Shown here piece by piece: positions 9,194 to 16,901 of a stretch of 64,000 nt of DNA. This DNA is from Halosimplex carlsbadense 2-9-1. GTDB lineage: Archaea; Halobacteriota; Halobacteria; Halobacteriales; Haloarculaceae. Position 1 is the first letter of the stretch; every line of letters starts with the position of its first letter. Below the pieces are notes generated by a model, which was given only the letters and a program-made list of their open reading frames with translations, was not told the DNA's origin and did not search any database. The stretch spans positions 60,395 to 124,394 of the forward strand of contig NZ_AOIU01000043.1 of assembly GCF_000337455.1 (NCBI RefSeq), in the 5' to 3' direction. A program made the position numbers and the translations under genes.

Positions 9194-9583
9194 ATGGTTA
9201 GCGCCGGTCCAGTATCCGAGCAGTCCCACGATCTCATGATCGACGAAGAGCCCGATTTCGAGGAGATTCTTGTCTGTGTGTTCGGTATCAGAGACCACGA
9301 GGTCAGGGCGTATCTGGTGTTACTCGACAACCCGGACAGCACGGTCGAAGAACTCGCAGACTGTCTGAATCGGGATCGGTCGAACGTCAACCGTGCCCTG
9401 GCGACGCTCCGCGAGAAGGGGCTCGTGAGTCGCAACAACAAGATCATCCCCGGTGGTGGAAATGTGTACCAGTATACCGCGACCCCACTTGCCGAAGCGC
9501 AGGAGCTGATGCACGAGACGCTGGACGAGTGGACCAGGTACGTCCACACGCGTATCGACCGGTTCGGCGACGACGAGTTCTGA
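9194..9583 (+). CDS. TrmB-like winged-helix regulator
   Basis: A 129-residue regulator beginning at ATG 9194. Residues 25-90 form a winged helix (EVRAYLVLLDNPDSTVEELA, then a recognition helix with NRDRSNVNRAL and a wing at KIIPGGGNVYQY). The C-terminal helix HETLDEWTRYVHTRIDRFG probably dimerises. The gene lies 101 bp after the ABC importer operon on the same strand, so it may control that operon. A second copy of the same length with closely matching sequence is at 37042-37431. No effector pocket or metal ligands are evident. Confidence 0.82.
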   Translation: MVSAGPVSEQSHDLMIDEEPDFEEILVCVFGIRDHEVRAYLVLLDNPDSTVEELADCLNRDRSNVNRALATLREKGLVSRNNKIIPGGGNVYQYTATPLAEAQELMHETLDEWTRYVHTRIDRFGDDEF

Positions 9584-9648
9584 GTTCGATTCAGCGATCT
9601 GCGCCGTGGCACGTTTCGAACGGATGGGGTGGGATTCCTACAGGAGTG

Positions 9649-11739
9649 CTACTCGGGCGTGTCGCTCTGGCCGGGGACGCCACGTCCCTGGTAGAAATCG
9701 CCGCCCCAGTTACCCACCCAGATGTCCTGGTTGGCGAGATACAGCGCCTCGGCGGTCCGGAAACGCGGGTCGGTGACCGACCACTCGTCGGCCTCGGCGT
9801 CGTACTCGACTTCCGCGTTGTACACCGCGGCCTGGCCGAACTCCCCGCCAGCTTCGGGCGGGAGCGGCAGCGGGTGCTCGGCGTTCTCGCTGCGGGAGGG
9901 CGGGCGCTCGGCCCGCTGGAGCCGCCCGCGGTTGAACGTCTGGTTGAAGAACGTCGCGAACGTCTCCCGGACGCCCGAGCGGCCGAGCACGGCGTCGGCG
10001 GCGTTCAGCCCGCCGGTGATGTCGCCGGCGTCCCGAGCCGTGATCGCGTACGTCGAGTCGTCGGTGCCCGACATGAACGTGCCGGCGTCGGCGTCCCACA
10101 GTTCGTCGGTCATGTAGCCGACGACCTCGCTCGCCGTGTCACTCCGGTCGACGCCGTCCATCTGAGAGGCCCACAGTAGTCCCTGTGCGACGATACCCTG
10201 CGTTGCGGCCTGGTTTTCGGCGCCGCTCTCGACGCGGCCGTTACCGGAAAGGTTGTCGTCAACCACGTCGGCGAGGGCGTTGGCGTAGTCGGCGGCGGAC
10301 GACCGTAGGTCATCGTCACCGGCTTGCGGACCGTAGTAGCCGACCGCGCCGAGCATCTCGCCGACCGACCGGGTCGACTCCATCGACGCCACCTCGCTCG
10401 CGTCGAACAGATCCATCGTCGCCTGGGCGACGCCGTCGGTGATCTCCTGGATACCGACCGGCGGGTCGAAGACGCCGTCCGCGCCGGCCTCTTTCGGGAT
10501 CAGCGGCCGCGGATTGACGTAGCCGAACCAGCCGTTCTGCGCGAGGCTGGTCAGGTCCGAGAGGAACCACAGCATCGCCGAGTGGTGGTGTGGCCGCCGC
10601 GTCTCGTCGACGATCCGGCCCTCGCTCGGGTGATACTCCGAGAGGAATTCGAAGCTGTCACCGTGGGTCAACGCGCCGTTGCCCCTGGACCCGCCGACGA
10701 GAATCGCGGCGTTGACTCCGACCTGGGCGAGCGTCGACAGCAACTGCGCACGGAATTTCGGCGCGATCTCTCCGGGAAGCAAGTCGAAGTGGTTCTGGAA
10801 GTTCTTCGCCCACGTGACGCCCTTGAGATGAGTCCAGCCCACCGAGGAGGGGCTGACGACCAGCGACGACTTGCTCTTGTCCCAAGCGAGCGTCTTCGCG
10901 TCGGGCCGACCGGTGTCATCTTCCAGCACTGGCTGCTGCGTGAAGTGCGGGTCGCCTTCCGTGAACGACGCCAGCGAGAGGTTCGGATCGGTTATCGGCG
11001 GCCGGTCGACGTCGGCGTGTTCAAGCATCGCCGGCATGCGCTCGGCCTGCAGCTGTTCCATCTGCTCGTTGAGCGGGAACGGGACGCCGTTGCCGCTCAT
11101 CGCGATGTTGGTACTCATATTGTACAGTGAGTACCAGTAGGCGTCGAAACTCGCCGCCTGGAATCCGTACTCCTGGCCCGCCGGGGTGGTCGTCGCGGTC
11201 TCCTCGGGTTCGCCGACGACAATTGCGCCTTTCATCCCCATCCCGCGATGGGGGTTGCAGTAGTAGGTCACGATCCCGGCGCTGTCGAAGGTCTGAGAGA
11301 ACGTCGTCCCACCCTCGTTCGTCGGGTCGCCGCTCCGGAAGTCGGCGCCCGACTGGGCGACGACGTTGTGGCTGCCGCCGTTGCCGGTCCACTCCCAGGT
11401 GACATCCGTCCCGGGGTCGACCCACACCGCCGGCGGTGCGAACCCGAACCCGCCGCCGTTGGCCTCGGCGCCCACCTCGATAGTCACCGAGCCGTTGCCG
11501 CGCATGTCCGCGGTCGTCCCGTCGTAGTTGCTCGTGTCGCTCAACCAGCCGCCGAAGTCGAACTCCGCGCCGCCCGACCCCGAGGTAGGCGTCGAGGCCG
11601 GCGTTGCGGTCGGCGCTGGCGTCGACCCGTCGTCTCCCCGGTCGGGCGTGTCGGTCGCTGTCTCCGTCGAACAGCCGGCTATACCACCGATCGCTGCGAT
11701 GCCACTGAGTCTGAGGAATCGCCGTCGTGCGGGATCCAT
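9649..11739 (-). CDS. halocyanin-domain Tat lipoprotein with large C-terminal domain
   Basis: A 696-residue secreted lipoprotein. The Tat signal (RRRFLRLSGIAAIGG) ends in lipobox Cys23, followed by a Thr/Pro-rich linker. Residues 60-177 form a type-1 blue-copper halocyanin domain with ligands His124 (GSHNVV), Cys161, His164 and Met167 or Met169 (YCNPHRGMGM). The remaining ~510 residues are an unrecognised domain rich in Ala, Asp and aromatic helices (for example DPHFTQQPVLEDDTGRPDA and YYGPQAGDDDLRSSAADYAN), repeatedly helical, so perhaps an alpha-barrel. Ordinary halocyanins are far shorter, so this is a fusion of an electron carrier to a possible oxidoreductase or binding domain. It acts outside the membrane. 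It is preceded on the same strand by a redoxin gene and a hairpin element. Confidence 0.85.
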   Translation of the reverse strand: MDPARRRFLRLSGIAAIGGIAGCSTETATDTPDRGDDGSTPAPTATPASTPTSGSGGAEFDFGGWLSDTSNYDGTTADMRGNGSVTIEVGAEANGGGFGFAPPAVWVDPGTDVTWEWTGNGGSHNVVAQSGADFRSGDPTNEGGTTFSQTFDSAGIVTYYCNPHRGMGMKGAIVVGEPEETATTTPAGQEYGFQAASFDAYWYSLYNMSTNIAMSGNGVPFPLNEQMEQLQAERMPAMLEHADVDRPPITDPNLSLASFTEGDPHFTQQPVLEDDTGRPDAKTLAWDKSKSSLVVSPSSVGWTHLKGVTWAKNFQNHFDLLPGEIAPKFRAQLLSTLAQVGVNAAILVGGSRGNGALTHGDSFEFLSEYHPSEGRIVDETRRPHHHSAMLWFLSDLTSLAQNGWFGYVNPRPLIPKEAGADGVFDPPVGIQEITDGVAQATMDLFDASEVASMESTRSVGEMLGAVGYYGPQAGDDDLRSSAADYANALADVVDDNLSGNGRVESGAENQAATQGIVAQGLLWASQMDGVDRSDTASEVVGYMTDELWDADAGTFMSGTDDSTYAITARDAGDITGGLNAADAVLGRSGVRETFATFFNQTFNRGRLQRAERPPSRSENAEHPLPLPPEAGGEFGQAAVYNAEVEYDAEADEWSVTDPRFRTAEALYLANQDIWVGNWGGDFYQGRGVPGQSDTPE

Positions 11740-11971
11740 ATCCGAGTAGACGGTGACCCAGAGGACTCATGGGTCTGCCCCGGAACTCCGAGCGGACGCA
11801 CGGACGGGAAACGGCTATACAGCCCGGGCAGTCGGAGTAATAGAAGATATCGTCGCTGTGTGCGAGTGCGGTCGTGTCGCCCAGACGCCCGACCGGTGGC
11901 GACGTGTTCGGCGTCGCTACGCCGTGTCCACCAGGAACAATAAAAAAAGGGGAGCCGGCCACTCGCCTCAG
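11740..11971. promoter_or_regulatory. leader and promoter region of halocyanin gene
   Basis: This is the upstream side of the halocyanin-fusion gene, which is transcribed toward lower coordinates. No separate gene is credible here. Immediately beyond, at 11972-12050, is the long palindrome that ends the redoxin gene. I cannot point to a sharp TATA box. Confidence 0.35.
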
Positions 11972-12050
11972 ACGGATTGTTGCAAGCTTTTGCCGGGTCG
12001 ACCGCACGCAGTCAGGCGGTCGATCCCGGACTGTCTTGCAAGAATCCGTA
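11972..12050. repeat. ~80-nt near-palindrome, copy 1
   Basis: Left arm 11972-12005 pairs with right arm 12016-12049 over about 34 bp with a handful of mismatches and a ~10-nt loop. On the minus strand it begins directly after the TGA stop (12051-12053) of the redoxin gene. The 26 bases at 12016-12041 are identical, inverted, to 30268-30293 in copy 2, and both copies share the loop-side sequence actgcgtgcggtcga on the minus strand. Possible roles are an intrinsic terminator, an mRNA 3' stabiliser or a non-autonomous repetitive element. Confidence 0.8.
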
Positions 12051-12596
12051 TCAGCAGTCGACGAGGGAGCAGTCGTAGACGAACGTCTCCTGAAGGCGAT
12101 CGATCTCGCCGAGAAGCGTCTCGACTTCGGGCCGATCCCCCGGCGATTCGCCCTCGTACGTGTAGACGATCTCGGCCTCGTCGCCCCGGGTATCGAGGAC
12201 CACGCTCTCCGGGAGCCGCCCGATCATGTCGTGAAGTTCACCGAGCTTCCCGTACTGGGTCGGCTGGTCGTACTTGTCGGCGATGTCTTTCTCGGGGTCG
12301 GCCAGCAGCGGGAACGGGAGATCGAACTGTTCCTGCCAGTCGGCCGCGCGGTCGACGGGTTCGGGCAGTATCGGGAGGACGACCGCGTTCAGTTCCGCGA
12401 ACTGGCGAGCCTCTTCGGCCAGCGTCTGTACCTGATTCTTGCACTTCGGACAGTGGTAGTCGCGGAGCAACAGCAACACGGCGAAGTCGACGGTGTCGAC
12501 GACGTGGTCGAGCGAGAGCGGGTCCGGCCCGTTACCCACGTTCGGAAGTTCGAAGTCCGGTGCGACGACCCCACTGTCCAGGTCGGGCGAGGACAT
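12051..12596 (-). CDS. AhpC/TSA-like thiol redoxin
   Basis: A 181-residue thioredoxin-fold redoxin. The catalytic region is LLLLRDYHCPKCKNQ with Cys49 and Cys52 (CPKC), a resolving-type pair more like thioredoxin than classical peroxiredoxin. The following LPILPEPVDRAADWQEQFDL and FPLLADPEKDIADKY segments are typical of the AhpC/TSA superfamily. It is cytosolic with no signal peptide. It probably reduces peroxides or disulfides. A paralogue at 44437-44961 shares the same order of motifs. The gene sits upstream of the halocyanin fusion on the same strand, separated by the long palindrome. Confidence 0.82.
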   Translation of the reverse strand: MSSPDLDSGVVAPDFELPNVGNGPDPLSLDHVVDTVDFAVLLLLRDYHCPKCKNQVQTLAEEARQFAELNAVVLPILPEPVDRAADWQEQFDLPFPLLADPEKDIADKYDQPTQYGKLGELHDMIGRLPESVVLDTRGDEAEIVYTYEGESPGDRPEVETLLGEIDRLQETFVYDCSLVDC

Positions 12597-12717
12597 GGCC
12601 GAACTATCGCCCGTCGAAACAATCAGTATTTTGTAACGTTCCGGTTACCGGGGGAGGGGTCGCTCACCCGGCTACCGAAGTGTAACCGAGGAACCGGTCA
12701 GTGGCCGCTGTCACCGG

Positions 12718-13710
12718 TCAGGCGACGAGGAACTCCGTCACGAGCACGACCAGGCCCACGAGTCCGAACACGACGCCCAGCCCCGTCTCCATCAGCTCGC
12801 TGGGGAGGTACTTCCCGACGCGCGTTCCGATGGTGCCGCCGACGACGACGCCCGGAATCGACCAGGCGACGACGTACCAGACCGGCGTCGCGGTCAGCGC
12901 GTGAACAGCTGCGCCGGCGGCAGCGGCGATAGCCAACACGAACACGCTCGTTGCGACGGCAACTCGGGGAGGGATCCGACAGCGGACGATGAGCTGGGTC
13001 GTGACGATCTCCGGCAGTCCGGCGCTGATGAGGCCGGTGACGAACGCGCCGATAGTCGACAGCGCCACGCCGGGCGGCCGCCAACAGGTGTCGTAGGTGA
13101 AGGTCTCGCCGTCCGCCGCTTCGACGGTTGTCGTCCCCCGGCCCGTGTTCTTCTCGCGGAGGAACTCACCTTCGCACTCGCCGGGCTCGCACCGCTCGGG
13201 CGACTCGTAGTAGACGAGAAAGGCTCCGAGAACCAGCAACCCGACGCCGAAGATGCCCTTGAGGACCGTCGTCGGGACGACGTGAGCCGCGAGCGCGCCA
13301 ACGACGACCGCCGGGACGGCGCCGAGCAACAGCCACTTCGCCGTCTGGAAGTCGACGACGCGCTGCTTGACGTACGAGCGCAGCCCGTTCCCCATGCCGA
13401 ACACCTCCGTCAGGAGTCCCGCACCGATCGCCTGCGACGGGGTGAGCCCGACCACGAGCATGAAGAAGGGACTAAAAAACAGCGCGCCGGAGACGCCGGA
13501 GGACAGGGCGACCGCCGAAAACAGGATCGAGGCCGGGAACACCCACCAGTGGGCGAGGAATCTGGCAGTGAACGCCGAGTCGACGAAGCTTGCCCCGCCG
13601 AGCTGGGACAGCGCCACTCCCTCGGCCGACGCGACCGCAGCCGCGACCGGCTCGCCGAGCGTCACTGCACCGACGACTACCAACAGGAGTCCGACGACGT
13701 TCCGTCTCAT
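12718..13710 (-). CDS. TauE/SafE family anion exporter
   Basis: A 330-residue polytopic membrane protein with two repeated four-helix halves, typical of TauE/SafE (DUF81). FFSPFFMLVVGLTPSQAIGAGLLTEVFGMG is the conserved first-repeat loop, and ALSTIGAFVTGLISAGLPEIVTTQL the second. A ~40-residue hydrophilic insert between the halves carries CEPGEC and a further Cys, which could bind metal or form disulfides. The family exports or imports small sulfur or carboxylate anions such as sulfite or sulfoacetate. The start ATG abuts the stop of the upstream gene at 13711, so the two are co-translated. Confidence 0.87.
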   Translation of the reverse strand: MRRNVVGLLLVVVGAVTLGEPVAAAVASAEGVALSQLGGASFVDSAFTARFLAHWWVFPASILFSAVALSSGVSGALFFSPFFMLVVGLTPSQAIGAGLLTEVFGMGNGLRSYVKQRVVDFQTAKWLLLGAVPAVVVGALAAHVVPTTVLKGIFGVGLLVLGAFLVYYESPERCEPGECEGEFLREKNTGRGTTTVEAADGETFTYDTCWRPPGVALSTIGAFVTGLISAGLPEIVTTQLIVRCRIPPRVAVATSVFVLAIAAAAGAAVHALTATPVWYVVAWSIPGVVVGGTIGTRVGKYLPSELMETGLGVVFGLVGLVVLVTEFLVA

Positions 13711-14268
13711 TCAGTCGAACAGTGCACCGACAGTCTCGTCGTCGGGCGTCCAGCCGACAAACTCGCCGCCCTCGAAGGGCAGGTCGACCGCGGCTACGTA
13801 GTTACAGAGGCCGACGTAGAAATCGACCAGCAGCCCGACGGCGACGATCTCGCCGGGCGAGTACGCTGCGGCCAGCGCTGCGTGGATCTGGTCGGTAACC
13901 TCTCCGGTCGCGACGGCTTCGGCGTACTGCAGGAGGACGAACTCCTCGTCGTCGAACCCCGAGAAGTCCCGCCCACCGATCGCCCGCATCTCGTCCCTCT
14001 CGACGCCCTTGTCGCGGGCGATGTCGACGTGCTGGTGCCACTCGTAGCGGGCGCCCCGGGCCCGCGCGACCGTCAAGATGACCAGTTCCTTGGTTCGCGG
14101 CGTCAACTGGTCGTAGAGCGTCTCGAGGTACTCCAGCGTGGCCTCCAGGAGCTCCGGGTTGTGCGCCCAGACGCGGAAGATGTGGCGGTCACCCAGATAG
14201 TCGTCGGTGAAGAGGTAGTGGTACTGTTCGGGGATCTCATCTTTCGAGAGTAATTCCAGTCTGGTCAT
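13711..14268 (-). CDS. carboxymuconolactone-decarboxylase-like protein
   Basis: A 185-residue all-helical protein of the CMD/AhpD superfamily, recognisable from LTPRTKELVILTVARARGARYEWHQHVDIARDKGV. The peroxidase AhpD has CxxC at the place occupied here by YEWHQH, so this protein lacks the thiol pair and is unlikely to be a peroxidase. The Glu-x-x-His positions resemble the decarboxylase branch. It is translationally joined to the TauE/SafE exporter, which hints at processing of a small organic acid or sulfonate that is then moved across the membrane. Substrate unknown. Confidence 0.82.
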   Translation of the reverse strand: MTRLELLSKDEIPEQYHYLFTDDYLGDRHIFRVWAHNPELLEATLEYLETLYDQLTPRTKELVILTVARARGARYEWHQHVDIARDKGVERDEMRAIGGRDFSGFDDEEFVLLQYAEAVATGEVTDQIHAALAAAYSPGEIVAVGLLVDFYVGLCNYVAAVDLPFEGGEFVGWTPDDETVGALFD

Positions 14269-14358
14269 ACGACTGTCTACGACCGCAGTTCCATTAACGG
14301 TATCTCACACGCTGGTAACCGTCTTCCGGTTGGATCGGACCCACTTGGCGGAGTCGTG

Positions 14359-14808
14359 TCACTCGGTGAACTGCGCTCGGACCGACGGCGCTCGAGTGAC
14401 CAGCAGCATCACGACGGCTTGTAGTAGATTGGGATACTGGAGTCGTTCTCCAAAGCCGATGACGACCCCTTCGACGACCACCCAGCAGACCAGCGCGAGC
14501 GCGACGAGAACCGACCCGAACCACGCCCACCGCCGCCGTCGATACGCGCCGACGGTCACGACCAGCGGGACGACTCCCAGGGCGGAACACAGGACCAGAC
14601 CGGGGATCAGGAAATCCCGAAACGGTGTGCCCGAGAGTTTCGCAGTCGACACCCCCACGATATCGCCCGTGGGTACGAGCAGGAATTGGCCGCCTCCGAG
14701 GGTCCCTCTGACCCCGAGCGAACCCAACAGCGCGAGCAACAGCCAGTACAGGAGCGGACGACCGCGCCAGTCCGGGAGGGTCAGCCGAGAGCCTGAATCG
14801 TCTGTCAC
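14359..14808 (-). CDS. hypothetical membrane protein
   Basis: A 149-residue protein with about four hydrophobic segments. The GTG at 14806-14808 is preferred to a TTG at 14836-14838 because a TATA-like tttgata lies about 27 nt before the GTG. Segments include LLYWLLLALLGSLGVRGTLG near the start, then FLIPGLVLCSALGVVPLVVT, WFGSVLVALALVCWVVVEGV, and a final NLLQAVVMLLV. There are no conserved charged residues to suggest a mechanism. It lies 90 bp upstream of the CMD-like gene on the same strand and may share its transcript. Confidence 0.6.
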   Translation of the reverse strand: MTDDSGSRLTLPDWRGRPLLYWLLLALLGSLGVRGTLGGGQFLLVPTGDIVGVSTAKLSGTPFRDFLIPGLVLCSALGVVPLVVTVGAYRRRRWAWFGSVLVALALVCWVVVEGVVIGFGERLQYPNLLQAVVMLLVTRAPSVRAQFTE

Positions 14809-14933
14809 AGTCAACGATAGAGCGATCCCGGGTATCAAATCACCTGGTGAGTCCTACGTAATCCCCTATGAAGCAGGTTAGCGAGCGTATTTAGGTTTCT
14901 ACCCGTAAGCTAATAGTAGGAGGTAACCCACAG

Positions 14934-15107
14934 ATGTCAGTCACTGACGAAGCAGCCGAATACCAGACGGTCGGGACGGATTCGGCCGAACTCCAGCGAT
15001 ACGACGATGTGACACTCGAAGAGGGCAAAGTGCTCATCTACGACCAGGAAGACGAGACTGCGTGGATTCAGTCCACGTCCGCAATCGAGCTCGAATTCAT
15101 GACCTGA
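14934..15107 (+). CDS. small acidic protein, 57 aa
   Basis: ATG at 14934 preceded by a strong Shine-Dalgarno sequence (aggaggt, 14919-14925) and a TATA-like tatttagg near 14888. The product begins MSVTDEAAEYQTVGTDSAEL and ends ELEFMT. Its central GKVLIYDQEDETAWIQS reads like a small beta-sheet, and this resembles a short conserved haloarchaeal protein family of unknown function. A clear ribosome site is notable among mostly leaderless genes. It stands alone, divergent from the membrane protein gene at 14808 and upstream of the HxlR operon. Confidence 0.75.
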   Translation: MSVTDEAAEYQTVGTDSAELQRYDDVTLEEGKVLIYDQEDETAWIQSTSAIELEFMT

Positions 15108-15184
15108 CCTGTGTCAGACCTCGCCGTCGGCGATTTCACCGCGAGTCCCGGCTTTTAGACACTCGACCGAAGTTCGGTTTTGTA

Positions 15185-15211
15185 TAGTAACCAACTTTCT
15201 ACTAGTAACCA
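15185..15211. promoter_or_regulatory. direct repeat tagtaacca at HxlR promoter
   Basis: The nonamer tagtaacca occurs at 15185-15193 and again at 15203-15211, 18 bp apart. The first copy overlaps the TATA-like gtatagta and the second lies near the expected transcription start, ahead of the HxlR regulator at 15240. This is a plausible autoregulatory operator; there is no direct proof. Confidence 0.45.
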
Positions 15212-15239
15212 TTAAGGAGTCGGGCATCGAACGGAATGT

Positions 15240-15623
15240 ATGGACGACCTTCCTGATGAGGACGGTACCGAGAAGCTCGAAGTGTGGTGCGCTGGCGAGG
15301 AGTGGTGCCCCGTGACCACGACAGCATCACTGATCGGAAAGAAGTGGCATCCTGTCATCGTCCACCGGCTCCTCGAACACGGTCCGAGTGGGTTCAACGA
15401 ACTGCAGGAGAACGTCGACGGGATCTCCAGCAAAGTGCTCTCGGACAGTCTCGAAGATCTGGAGGACAACCAGCTCGTCGAGCGGGAGATTATCAGCGAG
15501 AAGCCGTTTCGTGTCCACTACTCGCTCACCGAGTACGGCGAGTCGCTCCAGCCGGTCATTTACGCGATGCGGGACTGGGGAATGCAGTACCTGAACGAGC
15601 CCGACGACGGGTCGGCGGCCTGA
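15240..15623 (+). CDS. HxlR-family regulator with N-terminal cysteines
   Basis: A 127-residue winged-helix regulator. The HxlR core runs from GKKWHPVIVHRLLEHGPSGF through SSKVLSDSLEDLEDNQLV to a wing at PFRVHYSLTEYG. Cys17 and Cys23 lie just before the core (VWCAGEEWCPV), a position used for thiol redox sensing in several HxlR proteins, so it may sense oxidants or reactive sulfur. It is followed ten bases later by a TauE/SafE exporter and then a thioredoxin gene on the same strand, which it probably controls. Confidence 0.88.
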   Translation: MDDLPDEDGTEKLEVWCAGEEWCPVTTTASLIGKKWHPVIVHRLLEHGPSGFNELQENVDGISSKVLSDSLEDLEDNQLVEREIISEKPFRVHYSLTEYGESLQPVIYAMRDWGMQYLNEPDDGSAA

Positions 15624-15633
15624 GTTCCGAGTC

Positions 15634-16410
15634 GTGCTCTCGACGACCACGCTGGTTCTCGCCGGGTTCGTCGTCCTGTTCGGCGGGCTGGTCAAGGGAA
15701 CCGTCGGCTTCGGATACGCCATCGCGAGCACCGCCTTGCTCGCCGTCTTCCTGTCGCCCTCGACCGCTGTCGTGTTGATGATCGTGCCGATGCTGGTCGC
15801 GAACGTCTCGTTGGTACGCGACCTCGACCGCGAGGAGATCAGCCGCTGCCTGGAGCGATTCTGGCCGTACGTCCTGTCGGCCATGGTCGGCACCGCGCTC
15901 GGCATGGTACTGCTGGATTTCGTGCGGACCTCGCTGCTGACGCCGGCCCTCGGCGTCTTCACGCTGGCGTACGTCGCGGTCAAGCAACCGTGGCTGGTAC
16001 TGCCCGGAGAGCGCGCGGTCGCGCGCTACTGTGTTCGACGGGACACGTCGGTGAAAGTGGTACTCGGGCTCCTCTCTGGAGTGATCTTCGGGCTGTCGAA
16101 CGTCGCGGTGCAGGTCGTGGCCTATCTCGATAGCATCGATCTCGACCGGTCGACGTTCGTCGGCGTCCTCGCGATGATTCTCGTCGGAGTATCGGGGCTC
16201 CGCGTCGGAATGGCTTGGACGTTCGGACTGTACGACGGTGGTGACCTGCTCCTGTACTCGATCGGGCTCTCCGTTCCCGGACTCGTCGGCGTCAGGCTCG
16301 GCGGCAGACTCCGACGGGTCACCTCTGAACGGACGCAACTGGCCGCCGTCCTAATCTTGCTCTCGGTCATCGGCGTCCGACTCCTCGCTGCCGGGGTCGG
16401 TATCCTGTAG
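15634..16410 (+). CDS. TauE/SafE family anion exporter
   Basis: A 258-residue membrane protein from GTG 15634 with about eight segments arranged as two repeats: LVKGTVGFGYAIASTALLAV in the first and LLSGVIFGLSNVAVQVVAY in the second. It is shorter than the TauE protein at 12718 and lacks the Cys-rich central insert. It would move small anions such as sulfite or thiosulfate. Being between an HxlR regulator with cysteines and a thioredoxin, it fits a thiol or sulfur stress response. Only ten bases separate it from hxlR, so they form one operon. Confidence 0.86.
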   Translation: MLSTTTLVLAGFVVLFGGLVKGTVGFGYAIASTALLAVFLSPSTAVVLMIVPMLVANVSLVRDLDREEISRCLERFWPYVLSAMVGTALGMVLLDFVRTSLLTPALGVFTLAYVAVKQPWLVLPGERAVARYCVRRDTSVKVVLGLLSGVIFGLSNVAVQVVAYLDSIDLDRSTFVGVLAMILVGVSGLRVGMAWTFGLYDGGDLLLYSIGLSVPGLVGVRLGGRLRRVTSERTQLAAVLILLSVIGVRLLAAGVGIL

Positions 16411-16504
16411 TGGGCTTTTCGCCGTGTTGCCAGGTGAACGGTCGGTAACTCCCTAACTGGAAGGTTCGCGAATCATTATCACGGATGGGGTCGAACCGCT
16501 GTGC

Positions 16505-16849
16505 ATGGCAGACAGTCCAGCCCGCAGGGGAGACGATACCGGCACTGCAGCGCGACACGTCGAATCGGAACGCGCGTTCGATGACCTCCTCGCGTCGGAG
16601 GGGACGGTTTTGGTCGATTTCTACGCCGACTGGTGCGGTCCCTGCCGGATGATGGAGTCCATCGTCGAGGAACTCGCTGCCGAGGAAGACACGACTGTCG
16701 CGAAGGTGGACGTCGACGCGCTATCACCGGTCGCAGCGAGATACGAGGTGAAATCGATCCCCGCTTTCGTCGTTTTCGAGGGCGGCGAGCCGACCGACCG
16801 ACTCGTCGGGATGCAGGAACTGAGCGACCTCCGCAGAGCGATCGAGTAG
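16505..16849 (+). CDS. thioredoxin
   Basis: A 114-residue cytosolic thioredoxin. The active site is WCGPC with Cys44 and Cys47, preceded by the VLVDFYAD strand; the cis-Pro loop is SIPAFVVF. The ~20-residue hydrophilic N-terminal extension is common in haloarchaeal thioredoxins. It reduces protein disulfides and would be recharged by a thioredoxin reductase, a candidate being the flavoprotein at 23408-24430. It is third in line after hxlR and tauE on the same strand, with a 94-bp gap, and convergent with the MFS gene. Confidence 0.93.
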   Translation: MADSPARRGDDTGTAARHVESERAFDDLLASEGTVLVDFYADWCGPCRMMESIVEELAAEEDTTVAKVDVDALSPVAARYEVKSIPAFVVFEGGEPTDRLVGMQELSDLRRAIE

Positions 16850-16901
16850 CTATCGGGGTACCGCCCGGGAGATCGCAGTGGACGCCATAGCGGACAGCAG
16901 G

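Noticed and set aside
12901..14253. 450-residue plus-strand frame opposite TauE and the CMD-like gene
   Set aside because: It is the mirror of two clear minus-strand genes, with no recognisable domain; GC-rich haloarchaeal genes commonly create such frames.
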